Part shown: one piece after another, positions 44,133 through 53,851 of the stretch
How positions within the stretch are numbered: position 1 is the first letter of the stretch
Layout of the letters: every line of letters begins with the position of its first letter
Assembly (NCBI RefSeq): GCF_022808645.1
Contig: NZ_JAKZKT010000024.1
Coordinates: forward strand, 1 to 63,502
Direction: 5' to 3'
Length of the DNA: 63,502 bases
DNA from: Bacillus litorisediminis
GTDB lineage: Bacteria; Bacillota; Bacilli; Bacillales; JC228
Translations under genes and position numbers: made by a program
The notes under the pieces: model-generated
Databases searched by the model: none
Told to the model about the DNA's origin: nothing
Seen by the model: the letters and a program-made list of their open reading frames with translations, nothing else

Positions 44133-45728
44133 GTGAAGAAAAATCGTTCTTTATTCTTAATTTTAATTCTGCTATTAGTCGCAGCAATGATTCTATCAGC
44201 TTGTAAAGCAGAAGAAAAAGAAGAGGCGCAGGAGAAAGATGAAAATTTTAATGAGACAGGCTATCCAATAGTAGACGAACCGATCACATTAGAAATGATG
44301 GGGCAAAGTTCACCGCTTCAGCCAGAGTGGGGAGCAATGGGCTTCTTCAAAGAGATGAATGAGATGACTAATATCAATTTTGAATTTAGAACTGCTACAA
44401 CAGACCAATTTAAGCAACAAAAACAACTAGCTTTTACCAGTATGGAACTCCCGGATGTATTCTTTGGAGGTATGTTTACAGCAGCTGAGGAGGTAGATTA
44501 TGGTTCTCAAGGACTTTTGATTCCATTGGAGGGGCTTATTGAAGACTATGCTCCGAACCTTAATTCCCTCATGCAAAAATATCCTGACCTAAAAGCTTCT
44601 ATTACTGCACCAGACGGGCATATCTATACACTTCCAGGTATTGATAATTTAAGCCACTCGATGACGCCGCTGATGTGGATGAACAGCTATTGGTTAAATA
44701 ACTTAGGATTAGAAAGACCAAAGACCACAGAGGAATTCTATGATTTATTAAAAGCATTCAAAAAAGGGGACGCCAACCAAAACGGTGAAGCAGATGAAAT
44801 TCCTTTAACTGCTTCTAGTGTGGCGGAGCTGCGTTACTCTCTTCTGCCTGCTTTTGGTATCAATCAATCTGACGGGATTATGGAAGATAATGGCGAAGTT
44901 AAATATGCCTTTATCCAAGAAGGATACAAAGAATATCTTAAGTATCTAAACCGTTTGTACAAAGATGGACTGCTTGATCAGCAAATCTTTTCTCACACAT
45001 GGGAACAATATGTCGCGAAAGGTGCGGCAAATCAAGCTGGTGTATTCCCAACTTGGCCAATCGTAATGATCGGCTTCACTGATGTGACTGAAGCTGCGAA
45101 ATATCCATTACTTCCAGCTTTAACAAGTGAATTTAGCCCAGAACCGGTAGTCACACAATTTTCAGAGATTAAAAGAGGGAGAGCTGCTATAACCAGTGAA
45201 AATGAACATCCTGAAGCAACAATGCGTTGGTTAGATTATATGTATTCACAAGAAGGCTCGATTCTTGCTCGATTAGGGGTAGAAGGAGAGAACTGGGAAT
45301 GGACGGATGGAGAAGGTTCATATTGGAGACTGCTTGCTCCAGAAGGGATGAACACAACCCAGGCAAATGCCCAAGATGCGCCTGGTGCAGGTACGGCTGT
45401 CCCAATGGTTATTGATAAGGAATTCTTCTTAAAAGAAGACAATCCAACGATTCACACAATTGCTGGCTGGGTTGAGGAAGAGTACCTTCCATATGCTGAA
45501 GTACCTTTCCCTCAGGTATATTTGACTCTTGAGGAACAGGAAGAAGTAAATACTTTAAAACCAGATATTGATTCTTACCTGGAGCAAATGGAAGCCAAAT
45601 TTGTGTCAGGAGAAGTCGAAATAGATGCTGAATGGGATCAATATGTAGAAACTTTAAAAAGTTTAGGTGCTGACAGATTAGCTGAGATTAACCAAGCCGC
45701 TTATGACCGTTGGGCGGATGCAAAATAG
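44133..45728 (+). CDS. Large substrate-binding lipoprotein, importer B, YtcQ/LipO-type
   Basis: A 531-residue extracellular binding lipoprotein with lipobox LSAC (C24), of the large YtcQ/LplA class that binds oligosaccharides. GTG start at 44133 after AAGGGGAG. It contains an EF-hand-like calcium loop (GDANQNGEADEIP). It belongs with the two preceding permeases. The ligand might be a wall or chitin oligosaccharide, from context only. Confidence 0.9.
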   Translation: MKKNRSLFLILILLLVAAMILSACKAEEKEEAQEKDENFNETGYPIVDEPITLEMMGQSSPLQPEWGAMGFFKEMNEMTNINFEFRTATTDQFKQQKQLAFTSMELPDVFFGGMFTAAEEVDYGSQGLLIPLEGLIEDYAPNLNSLMQKYPDLKASITAPDGHIYTLPGIDNLSHSMTPLMWMNSYWLNNLGLERPKTTEEFYDLLKAFKKGDANQNGEADEIPLTASSVAELRYSLLPAFGINQSDGIMEDNGEVKYAFIQEGYKEYLKYLNRLYKDGLLDQQIFSHTWEQYVAKGAANQAGVFPTWPIVMIGFTDVTEAAKYPLLPALTSEFSPEPVVTQFSEIKRGRAAITSENEHPEATMRWLDYMYSQEGSILARLGVEGENWEWTDGEGSYWRLLAPEGMNTTQANAQDAPGAGTAVPMVIDKEFFLKEDNPTIHTIAGWVEEEYLPYAEVPFPQVYLTLEEQEEVNTLKPDIDSYLEQMEAKFVSGEVEIDAEWDQYVETLKSLGADRLAEINQAAYDRWADAK

Positions 45729-45794
45729 AATTGAATGGCAATGTTTTCTACTATTCAGATAGTTTGTTATAATGACTGCGTGAATTAGGAATCT

Positions 45795-45821
45795 GCCCGG
45801 ATTTTAACCCCGGGCTGTTCT
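45795..45821 (+). terminator. Weak hairpin between importer B and the DUF624 gene
   Basis: GCCCGG (45795-45800) and CCGGGC (45810-45815), then TGTTCTT. A partial terminator or processing site; the T-tract is poor. Confidence 0.45.
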
Positions 45822-45860
45822 TCCTATAAGAAAAATCACATTCTAAGAGGCGAACGATAA

Positions 45861-46481
45861 ATGGGATTAGAAGGCTTAGTTTGGAAGTTTTATCATATAT
45901 CTGAAGCGATTATGAAAGTGATGTATATTAATTTACTTTGGATAGCTTTTACAATAACCGGTTTAGGAGTTTTCGGGATTTTCCCTGCCACTGCAGCCAT
46001 GTTCGCTGTCACAAGGAAATGGATGCTTGGCGAGAAAGATATCCCAGTTTTTCGAACCTTTTGGGATGCCTACAAATCTGAGTTTATTCAGATTAATATT
46101 CTCGGGTACGTTCTTTCTATACTCGGAATCGTTCTATATGTGGATTTACGATTTTTCCAAACATCTGATCTTTTCTTATTTCAAGCAATCTCGTTTTTAT
46201 TCATTGCATTTCTTTTTATCTATTTTGTTTTACTGCTATTTATTTTTCCTGTTTTTGTACATTTCAAATATAAAACATTTGATTATATTAAATACTCATT
46301 GGTTATGGCCGTTGGCCGCCCGTTGCTCAGTATTTTGATGATGATTGGGTGTATTTTGGTGCTCTTTATTTTAAAAATAATGCCCGCTCTAATTCTTTTT
46401 GCAGGCGGAGGACTAATGAGTGTTGTCCTGATGTGGATATCAATGAAATCCTTTCCCCAAAAAAATGCTGCAGAGTCCTGA
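45861..46481 (+). CDS. DUF624 (YesL-like) membrane protein
   Basis: A 206-residue protein with about five helices, of the DUF624/YesL family. These genes accompany LplABC/YtcQP-type importers in Bacilli; the function is unknown. Lies between importer B and namZ. Confidence 0.85.
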   Translation: MGLEGLVWKFYHISEAIMKVMYINLLWIAFTITGLGVFGIFPATAAMFAVTRKWMLGEKDIPVFRTFWDAYKSEFIQINILGYVLSILGIVLYVDLRFFQTSDLFLFQAISFLFIAFLFIYFVLLLFIFPVFVHFKYKTFDYIKYSLVMAVGRPLLSILMMIGCILVLFILKIMPALILFAGGGLMSVVLMWISMKSFPQKNAAES

Positions 46482-46582
46482 AACAACGGATATAAAATAC
46501 ATATTTAACCAAATAGAAATAAAAGAGAAGTGCTAGTTTACTCAATAATTGATATAAATGAAGAAGTGTAGGAGGTGGATGT

Positions 46583-47731
46583 ATGCGGATTGGATTAGAT
46601 TTATTTTTAGAAAAGCAATATAGCCAATTTAAAGGAAAAAGGATTGGACTTGTCACCAACATGACTGGGGTCAATGAAAAGCTCATTCCTTCTATTGATT
46701 TATTTCATGAGCACCCTGATATTCATTTGGCTGCTTTATATGGACCTGAACATGGCATTCGCGGAGATGCAAAGGAAGGTGAACAGGTGGAATCTTCGAT
46801 TGACCCTTATACTGGAATCCCTGTTTACAGCTTGTATGGAGCTGCCAAAAAGCCCAGCAAAGAAATGCTGGACCCAGTCGATGTAATCGTATTTGACTTA
46901 CAAGATATTGGATCCCGATATTACACTTTTATTTATACAATGGCTTATGTAATGGAGGCTTGTGCGGAGTATGGCAAACAATTTGTAGTATTAGACCGGC
47001 CGAACCCGATTTCGGGTGTTGCAATGGAAGGAAATCTGGTAGAGGAGGATGTGCGATCCTTTGTCGGGCTTTATCCGATCCCCAATCGCCACGGTATGAC
47101 AGTTGGTGAAATCGCATTATTTTACAAACATGAGATTGGCATCAATTGTGATTTAACCGTCGTTCAGATGGAGGGCTGGGAGCGCAGCATGTACTATGAT
47201 GAAACCGGTCTCTTTTGGGTTTCCCCTTCACCAAATACGACAGGATTGGATATGAGCATTCTTTATCCGGGGACGTGTCTCGTTGAAGGTACAAACCTCT
47301 CTGAGGGAAGAGGAACGACGAGACCATTCGAATATATTGGAGCCCCTTATATTGATGGATACCGGCTTGCTAAGGTTTTGAATGAGAAAACACTTCCTGG
47401 AGTATTAGCAAGGCCTGTTACCTTTAAACCAACATATCAAAAACATAAGGATCAAGTTTGTGAGGGGATCCAGCTACATGTTGTTAACCGGCATGAGCTG
47501 CACTCCCTACAGGCTGGCCTTATCCTGATTGAAACCATTGCAGACATGTATCCGAATGATTTTGAATTTTTACAGCATAGCAATGGAAACTATTTTTTTG
47601 ACTTACTGGCGGGTACAAAGAAATTGCGGAGTATCGTTTTAGATTGTAAATCTAGTGAATTCCTTTTAAGCTGTCAGGAGCAGCTTGAGCAATTTCAGAA
47701 ACAAAAAGCTAGTTATTTATTATATAAATAG
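46583..47731 (+). CDS. namZ: Exo-beta-N-acetylmuramidase NamZ (DUF1343), without signal peptide
   Basis: A 382-residue DUF1343 protein. Family blocks are LVTNMTGVN, YGPEHGIRGDAKEGE, VIVFDLQDIGSRYYTFIYTM, LDRPNP and EGTNLSEGRGTTRPFEYIGAPYI. NamZ (YbbC) of B. subtilis removes MurNAc from the non-reducing end of glycan fragments outside the cell. This copy starts MRIGLDLFLEKQY with no export signal, so it should work in the cytosol. It is 11 bases before murQ, so both are in one unit. Confidence 0.92.
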   Translation: MRIGLDLFLEKQYSQFKGKRIGLVTNMTGVNEKLIPSIDLFHEHPDIHLAALYGPEHGIRGDAKEGEQVESSIDPYTGIPVYSLYGAAKKPSKEMLDPVDVIVFDLQDIGSRYYTFIYTMAYVMEACAEYGKQFVVLDRPNPISGVAMEGNLVEEDVRSFVGLYPIPNRHGMTVGEIALFYKHEIGINCDLTVVQMEGWERSMYYDETGLFWVSPSPNTTGLDMSILYPGTCLVEGTNLSEGRGTTRPFEYIGAPYIDGYRLAKVLNEKTLPGVLARPVTFKPTYQKHKDQVCEGIQLHVVNRHELHSLQAGLILIETIADMYPNDFEFLQHSNGNYFFDLLAGTKKLRSIVLDCKSSEFLLSCQEQLEQFQKQKASYLLYK

Positions 47732-47742
47732 GATGGTAGAAA

Positions 47743-48651
47743 ATGGATAATATTTCAATATTGACAACTGAATTAAGAAATCGCAAAACCATGAACATTG
47801 ATAGTATGCCTACTATTGATATTTTAAGAGTCATCAATGAAGAAGATCAAAAGGTTGCGTTAGCAGTGAACCAGGTATTGCCGCAAATAGAAAAGACCGT
47901 TGAGGCTGTTGTACAGTCCTTTCAAAAAGGCGGGAAATTATTTTATGTTGGAGCTGGAACGAGCGGAAGAATCGGGATTTTAGATGCGGTTGAATGCCCG
48001 CCAACCTACAGTACCCCTCCAGAAATGGTTCAAGCTGTGATGGCAGGCGGAACCCAGGCAATGGAAAAAGCGGCAGAGGGAGCCGAGGATCAAGAGGAAC
48101 AAGGAGCTAAGGATTTAGAAGCAAGAGGACTAACAGAATTAGATGTCGTGATAGGAATTGCAGCGAGCGGCCGTACACCTTATGTGGCTGGAGCATTAAA
48201 ATATGCGAGGGAGATAGGGGCAAAGGCCGTCAGTTTAACAAGTAATGAGAATTCTATTATCAGCCAGTTTGCCGATATAAAAATCGAGGTTGTCACGGGT
48301 CCAGAAGTCGTAACTGGCTCTACCAGAATGAAAGCAGCAACCGCCCATAAAATGATTTTGAATATGATTTCGACAACATCCATGATTAAGATTGGCAAAG
48401 TCTATGAAAACCTGATGGTGGATCTTCATGTTAGCAATAAAAAGCTTGCACAGCGCGCCAATAATATTGTTAGTACAATAACGGGGGTATCAATCCAAGA
48501 AGCAGAGAAAATCCTCACCCAATCTAATTATGAGGTAAAGCCTGCCATTGTCATGATCAAAACGGGTGTCAATTATGAAAAAGCAAAGGAACTGATTAAA
48601 CAATCGAATGGTTTTGTAAGAGAGGCCATCCATATTAATGAATCTATTTAA
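47743..48651 (+). CDS. murQ: N-acetylmuramic acid 6-phosphate etherase MurQ
   Basis: A 302-residue SIS-domain lyase that converts MurNAc-6-P to GlcNAc-6-P and D-lactate. GAGTSGR is at 70-76. E84 (DAVECPPT) and E115 match the E. coli catalytic Glu83 and Glu114. A UBA-like tail (about 235-302) is present. It takes the products of AnmK and of the BadF-type kinase encoded downstream. Confidence 0.96.
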   Translation: MDNISILTTELRNRKTMNIDSMPTIDILRVINEEDQKVALAVNQVLPQIEKTVEAVVQSFQKGGKLFYVGAGTSGRIGILDAVECPPTYSTPPEMVQAVMAGGTQAMEKAAEGAEDQEEQGAKDLEARGLTELDVVIGIAASGRTPYVAGALKYAREIGAKAVSLTSNENSIISQFADIKIEVVTGPEVVTGSTRMKAATAHKMILNMISTTSMIKIGKVYENLMVDLHVSNKKLAQRANNIVSTITGVSIQEAEKILTQSNYEVKPAIVMIKTGVNYEKAKELIKQSNGFVREAIHINESI

Positions 48652-48664
48652 GGAGCTGGAACCA

Positions 48665-49612
48665 TTGACTACATACAGATATTATCAGTCAGGTGATGAA
48701 AAACAAATCGTAAACCTATGGAATGAATGCTTAGTAAAGGACCCTATTACTCCAAAAAGATTCAGAAATTTGGTTTTGCTGGATGCTAACTTTGATCCAA
48801 AAGGACTCCGTCTCGCCTTTGAAAATGAGAGGCTAGTAGGCTGTGTATACGCTGTTCGAAGATTGCTGCCAATGTACAGGACTGATTTGGAGCCGGAAAA
48901 TGGCTGGATTCCATTTTTCTTTGTTGATAAAAGCAAAAGACAGTCTGGTGTTGGCAGACAGTTAATCAATGATGCCCTAGAATTTTTAAAAGAGGAGGGA
49001 AGAAGCTCTGTATTTTTTGCTTCTTACGCTCCAAATTATATTCTTCCAGGGATTGACGAAGAAACCTATCCTGAAGCCTACCAGTTTTTACAAAAGATGG
49101 GCTTCCAAAAACTTTATTCTCCTGTTGCGATGGACCGCAATATTGTAGGGTTCCAAATTCCTGAATCCGTACTAGAGTTGAAGAACCAGAGAATAAAAGA
49201 AGGGTACACATTCTCTCTTGCTGAGGACAAAGATTTATATGAAGTGATTACATTTGCTAATGAAAAATTTAACCCCGACTGGGGCCGGGCGATTCGGGAA
49301 GGTGTTCTGCAAGGATTGCCTTTAGAAAGAATTTTAGTGGCTCGGGATCAGGAAAAAGTAGTTGGGTTCTGTATCTACGGCGGTTATGAGGGAGTACCGG
49401 ACAGGTTTGGCCCGTTTGGCGTCGACCCCGATCAGCAAGGAAAAGGATTAGGAAAAATATTATTAAATGAGTGTTTAAAGCATATGCGGGCGGAAGGTCT
49501 TCACGGAGCATGGTTCTTATGGACAGGTGAGAAAAGTGCTGCCGGCCAGCTTTACTTAAAAACGGATTTTCATATTACAAGAAGGTTCCACGTTATGAAA
49601 AAGACTATGTAA
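48665..49612 (+). CDS. Tandem-GNAT N-acetyltransferase, second of two in the locus
   Basis: A 315-residue protein with two GNAT modules, paralogous in layout to the one at 29.3 kb. Both begin with a bound-substrate-like segment (EQIVNLWNECLVKDPITPKRF here, DDAIALWNKEIGKQFPLRKDLF there). The C-terminal acetyl-CoA loop is DQQGKGLGKILLNECLKHM. TTG 48665 is preferred, with AAGGAG eight bases upstream; the longer ATG frame overlaps murQ. Possible amino-sugar acetylase (inference). Confidence 0.8.
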   Translation: MTTYRYYQSGDEKQIVNLWNECLVKDPITPKRFRNLVLLDANFDPKGLRLAFENERLVGCVYAVRRLLPMYRTDLEPENGWIPFFFVDKSKRQSGVGRQLINDALEFLKEEGRSSVFFASYAPNYILPGIDEETYPEAYQFLQKMGFQKLYSPVAMDRNIVGFQIPESVLELKNQRIKEGYTFSLAEDKDLYEVITFANEKFNPDWGRAIREGVLQGLPLERILVARDQEKVVGFCIYGGYEGVPDRFGPFGVDPDQQGKGLGKILLNECLKHMRAEGLHGAWFLWTGEKSAAGQLYLKTDFHITRRFHVMKKTM

Positions 49613-49638
49613 AGGCTAAATATATTTCCGAATTACCT

Positions 49639-49670
49639 CGTACATGGAGAACTCCATGTACGTTTTCTTT
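49639..49670 (+). terminator. Terminator after the second GNAT gene
   Basis: Perfect CGTACATGGAG / CTCCATGTACG arms around AA, followed by TTTTCTTT. It separates the murQ unit from importer C. Confidence 0.9.
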
Positions 49671-49729
49671 CACGCTTTAGATGGTCTAAAGAGGTAGCCG
49701 CGTTTTCTTTATGAATAAGCTCTCCCCTC

Positions 49730-49746
49730 CTAAAATATAATTTTAG
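49730..49746 (+). promoter_or_regulatory. 17-bp palindrome over the -10 box of the importer C operon
   Basis: CTAAAAT (49730-49736), ATA, ATTTTAG (49740-49746): a perfect palindrome that contains TATAAT (49736-49741). A good candidate operator for the RpiR regulator encoded in the same operon. Confidence 0.45.
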
Positions 49747-49794
49747 AAGTGAAACGAAATATAGTAAAAAAACTTTTTAGGAGGTTGTGAGACA

Positions 49795-51063
49795 GTGAGT
49801 TGGATGGGGAAATTTTGGGTCAAAGGGGTATGTGCAATCCTATTGATTTTACTATTATCAGCCTGTTCTTCAGAAGGAACCGATGGAGACGGTGACAGTG
49901 AAAAAGTAACATTGACAATGGGAAGCTGGCGGACAGAGGACACGGCTTTGTATCAGAAGGTGATTGATAAGTTTAACGAAAAATATCCGAATATTGAGAT
50001 TAAGTTTAGTCCATCAAAGAATACAGAATATAACACGATTTTAAACACAGCTTTACAAGGCGGGGAAGGACCGGATATTTTTCATTTAAGACCTTATGCA
50101 CCAGGGATTCAATTAGCAGATGCAGGGTATTTAGTGCCGCTGGATGATGTGGAAGGATTAGACAAGTATCCTGAAGCTGCCTTACAGGCTTCCCGCGGTT
50201 CAGATGGAAAGCAATACGGAGTGCCGTTAAATATTAGCACGACGCAAATGTTTTACAATAAAAAAATCTTTTCAGACTTAGGATTAGAAGAACCGAAAAC
50301 CTGGGATGAGTTTATCGAACTTAATGAAACCCTTTTAAGTGAAGGCATTACTCCAATTGCATTAGGTACAAAAGAGGGATGGCTGCTTTCTTTAGCTCAC
50401 GGAATAATTGGGCCCGCTTTTTATGATGAGGCTTTTATCAAAAGCTTAACATCCGGGGAAAAGGATTTTACAAGTGAAGAATTTGTCGCTTCACTCGAAG
50501 CCATGGATCAGCTGAAGAAGTACTTCCCTGAAAATTATGAGGGACTTGGTATGGAGGATATTCGGACATTATTCTTTACAGAAAAGGCAGCGATGTTCCC
50601 GTTAGGAAGCTGGGAAATTGAAGTATTAAGAAGTATGAATCCAGATCTTGATTTTGGCTTCTTCCCAATGCCATCTGCAATTGGCAATGAACCAACCGTT
50701 ACATCATGGGTCGATGGATCTTTTGCGATCAATGCCAACTCGGAACATGTTGAAGAGGCGAAGACATTCCTTGAGTTTTTGACAACCGAAGAATTTGGCA
50801 CCCTATTTACGGAAGAATTCAAGATGATCAGCGCGATTCCTGGAATTGAATCAAATGATGAGCTTGTAAATGGATTAAGCCAGGCAGTTGAAAATATGTC
50901 GATGCCTTACTTAATACTTGTACACTTTGCCGGCGGTAATCCATCTACAAAAGTAACTTTAGAAACAGAACTCCAGGGCATGTACTTAGGGGATAAAACT
51001 CCGCAAGAGGTAGCAGAAGCGGTTCAAAAAAATGCGGAAACATGGTTTGAGCCTTTTCAATAG
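49795..51063 (+). CDS. Sugar ABC substrate-binding lipoprotein (importer C)
   Basis: A 422-residue family-1 sugar-binding lipoprotein with lipobox LSAC (C24). Typical segments: TLTMGSWRTEDTALYQKVIDKF, GPDIFHLRPYAPG, GVPLNISTTQMFYNK. GTG start eight bases after AGGAGG. First gene of a unit that ends in the MurR-like regulator and sugar kinase, so MurNAc, GlcNAc or their disaccharide is the probable ligand. Confidence 0.9.
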   Translation: MSWMGKFWVKGVCAILLILLLSACSSEGTDGDGDSEKVTLTMGSWRTEDTALYQKVIDKFNEKYPNIEIKFSPSKNTEYNTILNTALQGGEGPDIFHLRPYAPGIQLADAGYLVPLDDVEGLDKYPEAALQASRGSDGKQYGVPLNISTTQMFYNKKIFSDLGLEEPKTWDEFIELNETLLSEGITPIALGTKEGWLLSLAHGIIGPAFYDEAFIKSLTSGEKDFTSEEFVASLEAMDQLKKYFPENYEGLGMEDIRTLFFTEKAAMFPLGSWEIEVLRSMNPDLDFGFFPMPSAIGNEPTVTSWVDGSFAINANSEHVEEAKTFLEFLTTEEFGTLFTEEFKMISAIPGIESNDELVNGLSQAVENMSMPYLILVHFAGGNPSTKVTLETELQGMYLGDKTPQEVAEAVQKNAETWFEPFQ

Positions 51064-51081
51064 ACGTAAGGTGGCGGTTTT

Positions 51082-52032
51082 ATGCAAATAGAAACAAACA
51101 CGCAAAAGGTGAAATCGATTTGGCCAAAGAAGTGGAAAAGGTGGAGCATCCATCTTTTCCCTCTTCCGGCTCTGTTTGTTTATGGTCTGTTCATTGTGTA
51201 TCCCTTGTTAGCAGCGCTTACCTATAGTTTTTTTGATTGGAATGGGACTATACGAGGGGCATTTGTCGGTTTTAAAAATTTTATTGATTTGTTTACGTTA
51301 GAGCCATTTAGCGGGATGTTTTGGAATGCATTTGGGCATAATTTTCTTTATTTTGTTTTACAAATGATTGTTCAAAATGGGTTAGCTTTTTTGTTAGCCT
51401 TTATTATTTATAGGAAGATTCGCGGAGCAGAATTTTTCAAGATCGCTTATTTTTTGCCTAGATTATTATCGGTTATTGTCGTGGGGTTTCTATGGAAGCT
51501 TATTTTAAATCCGAACTTTGGTGCTTTAAATGTCTTATTGGGCAAGTTTGGACTAGAATCCTTGCAAAAGGCTTGGCTCGGTGATCCTGATACAGCTTTA
51601 ATCGCGATTATTTTAGTTAACTGCTGGTTTGGTTTAGGCTTTGGGGTATTAATTTTTCTCGCGGGGTTTCAGTCGATTCCGAATGAATTGGTTGAGGCAG
51701 CCAAGCTCGATGGTGCGAAAGGCTTAAAAACGCTGAGGTTTATTACGATTCCTTTGATGATGCCCTCTATTATGATTATGACGGTCTTAACCTTTATCCA
51801 ATCCTTTGAAGCGTTTGAGCTCGTCTATGCAATGCAAGGTTCAATGGGAGAACCTTATTACTCAACAGATACATTAGCTGTTTATTTTTACAGACTAGCC
51901 TTCAGCAGCTCTACTGGAGGTTCAACTGCAATTGGCTTGGGATCTGCATTGGCGACAGTTTTGTTTTTGTTTATTGTGGTGATTACAGTCATTTATTTAA
52001 AGTTCATGCAGAAGAAAGAAGTAGATGTATAA
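51082..52032 (+). CDS. Sugar ABC permease, importer C, first subunit
   Basis: A 316-residue UgpA/MsmF-type permease with EAA loop LVEAAKLDGAKGLKTLRFITIPLMMP. It follows the binding protein by 18 bases. Confidence 0.93.
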   Translation: MQIETNTQKVKSIWPKKWKRWSIHLFPLPALFVYGLFIVYPLLAALTYSFFDWNGTIRGAFVGFKNFIDLFTLEPFSGMFWNAFGHNFLYFVLQMIVQNGLAFLLAFIIYRKIRGAEFFKIAYFLPRLLSVIVVGFLWKLILNPNFGALNVLLGKFGLESLQKAWLGDPDTALIAIILVNCWFGLGFGVLIFLAGFQSIPNELVEAAKLDGAKGLKTLRFITIPLMMPSIMIMTVLTFIQSFEAFELVYAMQGSMGEPYYSTDTLAVYFYRLAFSSSTGGSTAIGLGSALATVLFLFIVVITVIYLKFMQKKEVDV

Positions 52033-52044
52033 GGGGGGCAAGGG

Positions 52045-52869
52045 ATGAAACATACGGTTTGGACAAAGCCTATCTATTATGTGATTGCCTTTATGGTTGC
52101 CTCGATTAGTCTTTATCCAATCATTTTAATGGTAATGTCTTCTTTTAAAACAAACGCGGAAATTTTCGAGAATCCTCTATCCTGGCCAGAATCCTTAAGT
52201 CTAGAAACATATCGGACATTACTGGACCAAATTCCATTTATGTCCTATTTTTTCAATAGTGTAATTGTTAGTGTAGGAGCTGTGATTCTTGTCCTTGTAA
52301 CTGCATCTTTGGCTTCCTTTTATATTGCACGCTATCGGTATAAATGGAATAATCTCTTATTTCTCTTGTTTTTAATGGGGATGATGATTCCGATTAAACT
52401 CGGGATTGTACCTTTGTTTATATTAATGAATGACTTGCATTTAACAAATTCGCTCTGGTCGCTCATTTTTATGTACACCGCTACGGGGCTTCCTCTTTCT
52501 ATCCTGATTTTAACCGGATTTTTTAAAACAATGCCTAAAGAGTTAGAAGAAGCAGCCAGGATTGATGGCGCAAGTGATATAAGAATATTGTGGAATGTGG
52601 TTTTCCCGCTAATGCGGCCTGCGTTAGGAACCGTGATGATTATTACATTTATTCAATCCTGGAATGACTTTTTCTTTCCTCTCATTTTTATTACGGAAGA
52701 AGCAAAAAAGACGATACCGGTTGGAATGCTTTCCTTGTTTGGCGAACACTCGGCTAATTGGGGGGCTTTGTTTGCTGGCTTAACGCTTTCTTCTTTACCC
52801 ATGCTGATTTTATTCTTTATTGCTTCTAGACAATTTATGGAAGGTTTAACAGCTGGGGCAATTAAATAA
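52045..52869 (+). CDS. Sugar ABC permease, importer C, second subunit
   Basis: A 274-residue UgpE/MsmG-type permease with EAA loop LEEAARIDGASDIRILWNVVFPLMRP, of normal family length. GGGGGGCAAGGG upstream of its ATG. No ATPase gene accompanies it. Confidence 0.93.
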   Translation: MKHTVWTKPIYYVIAFMVASISLYPIILMVMSSFKTNAEIFENPLSWPESLSLETYRTLLDQIPFMSYFFNSVIVSVGAVILVLVTASLASFYIARYRYKWNNLLFLLFLMGMMIPIKLGIVPLFILMNDLHLTNSLWSLIFMYTATGLPLSILILTGFFKTMPKELEEAARIDGASDIRILWNVVFPLMRPALGTVMIITFIQSWNDFFFPLIFITEEAKKTIPVGMLSLFGEHSANWGALFAGLTLSSLPMLILFFIASRQFMEGLTAGAIK

Positions 52870-52955
52870 AATAGTTGAACAATTTCCTTTCCTCCATTAC
52901 ATTTAATGCGGGAAAGAAAAAATATAGAAATGAAAGAGAAAGAGAGAGAATGTCC

Positions 52956-53831
52956 ATGTCTAATATGACCGGAGGCCTTGTTATGCTAAACGAAATGCTG
53001 CCACAGCTGCCTCCTTCAGAGAAAAAAATTGCTTCCTATATTTTAGAGCATCCGCAAGAAGCTTTATCATTGACCGCTAGTGAATTAGGAAAGAGAAGTG
53101 CTACGAGCAGTGCAGCTGTTATTCGGCTCTGTAAATCCCTGGATTTGAAAGGATTGCAGGATTTAAAGCTTCGGATCGCCGGGGATTTACAGAAAAAGAA
53201 AACAGAGGGTGTTCGTGATATAGAACCGAACGAATCCCCGATTTCTATTATAGAAAAAATGACCAATAACAGTATCCAAACAATCGGGGAAACGGCAGAA
53301 CTATTAAGTATTGATGAATTGACCAAAGCTGTTGAGATTCTAAAAAAAGCAAGAACGATACACTTTTTTGGATTGGGAGCCTCTCATATTATTGCACAGG
53401 ATGCGCAGCAAAAGTTCTTGCGGATCAATAAATTTGCAACCGCTTTTACGGATATGCATCTGGTTGCCACATTAATCGCAAATGCCCATGAGGATGATGT
53501 GATTGTGGGAATCTCATTTTCTGGACAAACCTTTGAGGTAGCTAAAATTTTAGAACTCGCCAATCGAAAGGGTGTAAATACTATTAGTTTAACGAAATAT
53601 GGAGCTTCGGTTGTCTCAGAGCAGGCCGATATTCGCTTATATACCTCGACAACCTTGGAGCCTACCTTCCGAAGCGCGGCAACTTCATCGAGGATTGCAC
53701 AATTACATGTGATTGATATTCTCTTTATGTGTGTCGCTTCCCAAGCCTATGAAAAAACAGTTACATATTTAGATGAAACAAGGGAAGCAGTCGGATTTTT
53801 ACGAGAAAATATTAAAACTAGAAAAAATTAA
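52956..53831 (+). CDS. murR: RpiR-family regulator, MurR-like
   Basis: A protein of about 291 residues with an N-terminal RpiR helix-turn-helix (LPPSEKKIASYILEHPQEALSLTASELGKRS ... AVIRLCKSL) and a C-terminal SIS domain (TIHFFGLGASHIIAQDAQQKF, GISFSGQTFEVAKIL). It closely resembles B. subtilis MurR (YbbH), including TGGLVML before LPPSE. The start is uncertain among ATG 52950, 52956 and 52965. It presumably senses MurNAc-6-P and represses the locus. Confidence 0.88.
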   Translation: MSNMTGGLVMLNEMLPQLPPSEKKIASYILEHPQEALSLTASELGKRSATSSAAVIRLCKSLDLKGLQDLKLRIAGDLQKKKTEGVRDIEPNESPISIIEKMTNNSIQTIGETAELLSIDELTKAVEILKKARTIHFFGLGASHIIAQDAQQKFLRINKFATAFTDMHLVATLIANAHEDDVIVGISFSGQTFEVAKILELANRKGVNTISLTKYGASVVSEQADIRLYTSTTLEPTFRSAATSSRIAQLHVIDILFMCVASQAYEKTVTYLDETREAVGFLRENIKTRKN

Positions 53832-53851
53832 TTTCGAAAAAGTGGTGGCAT

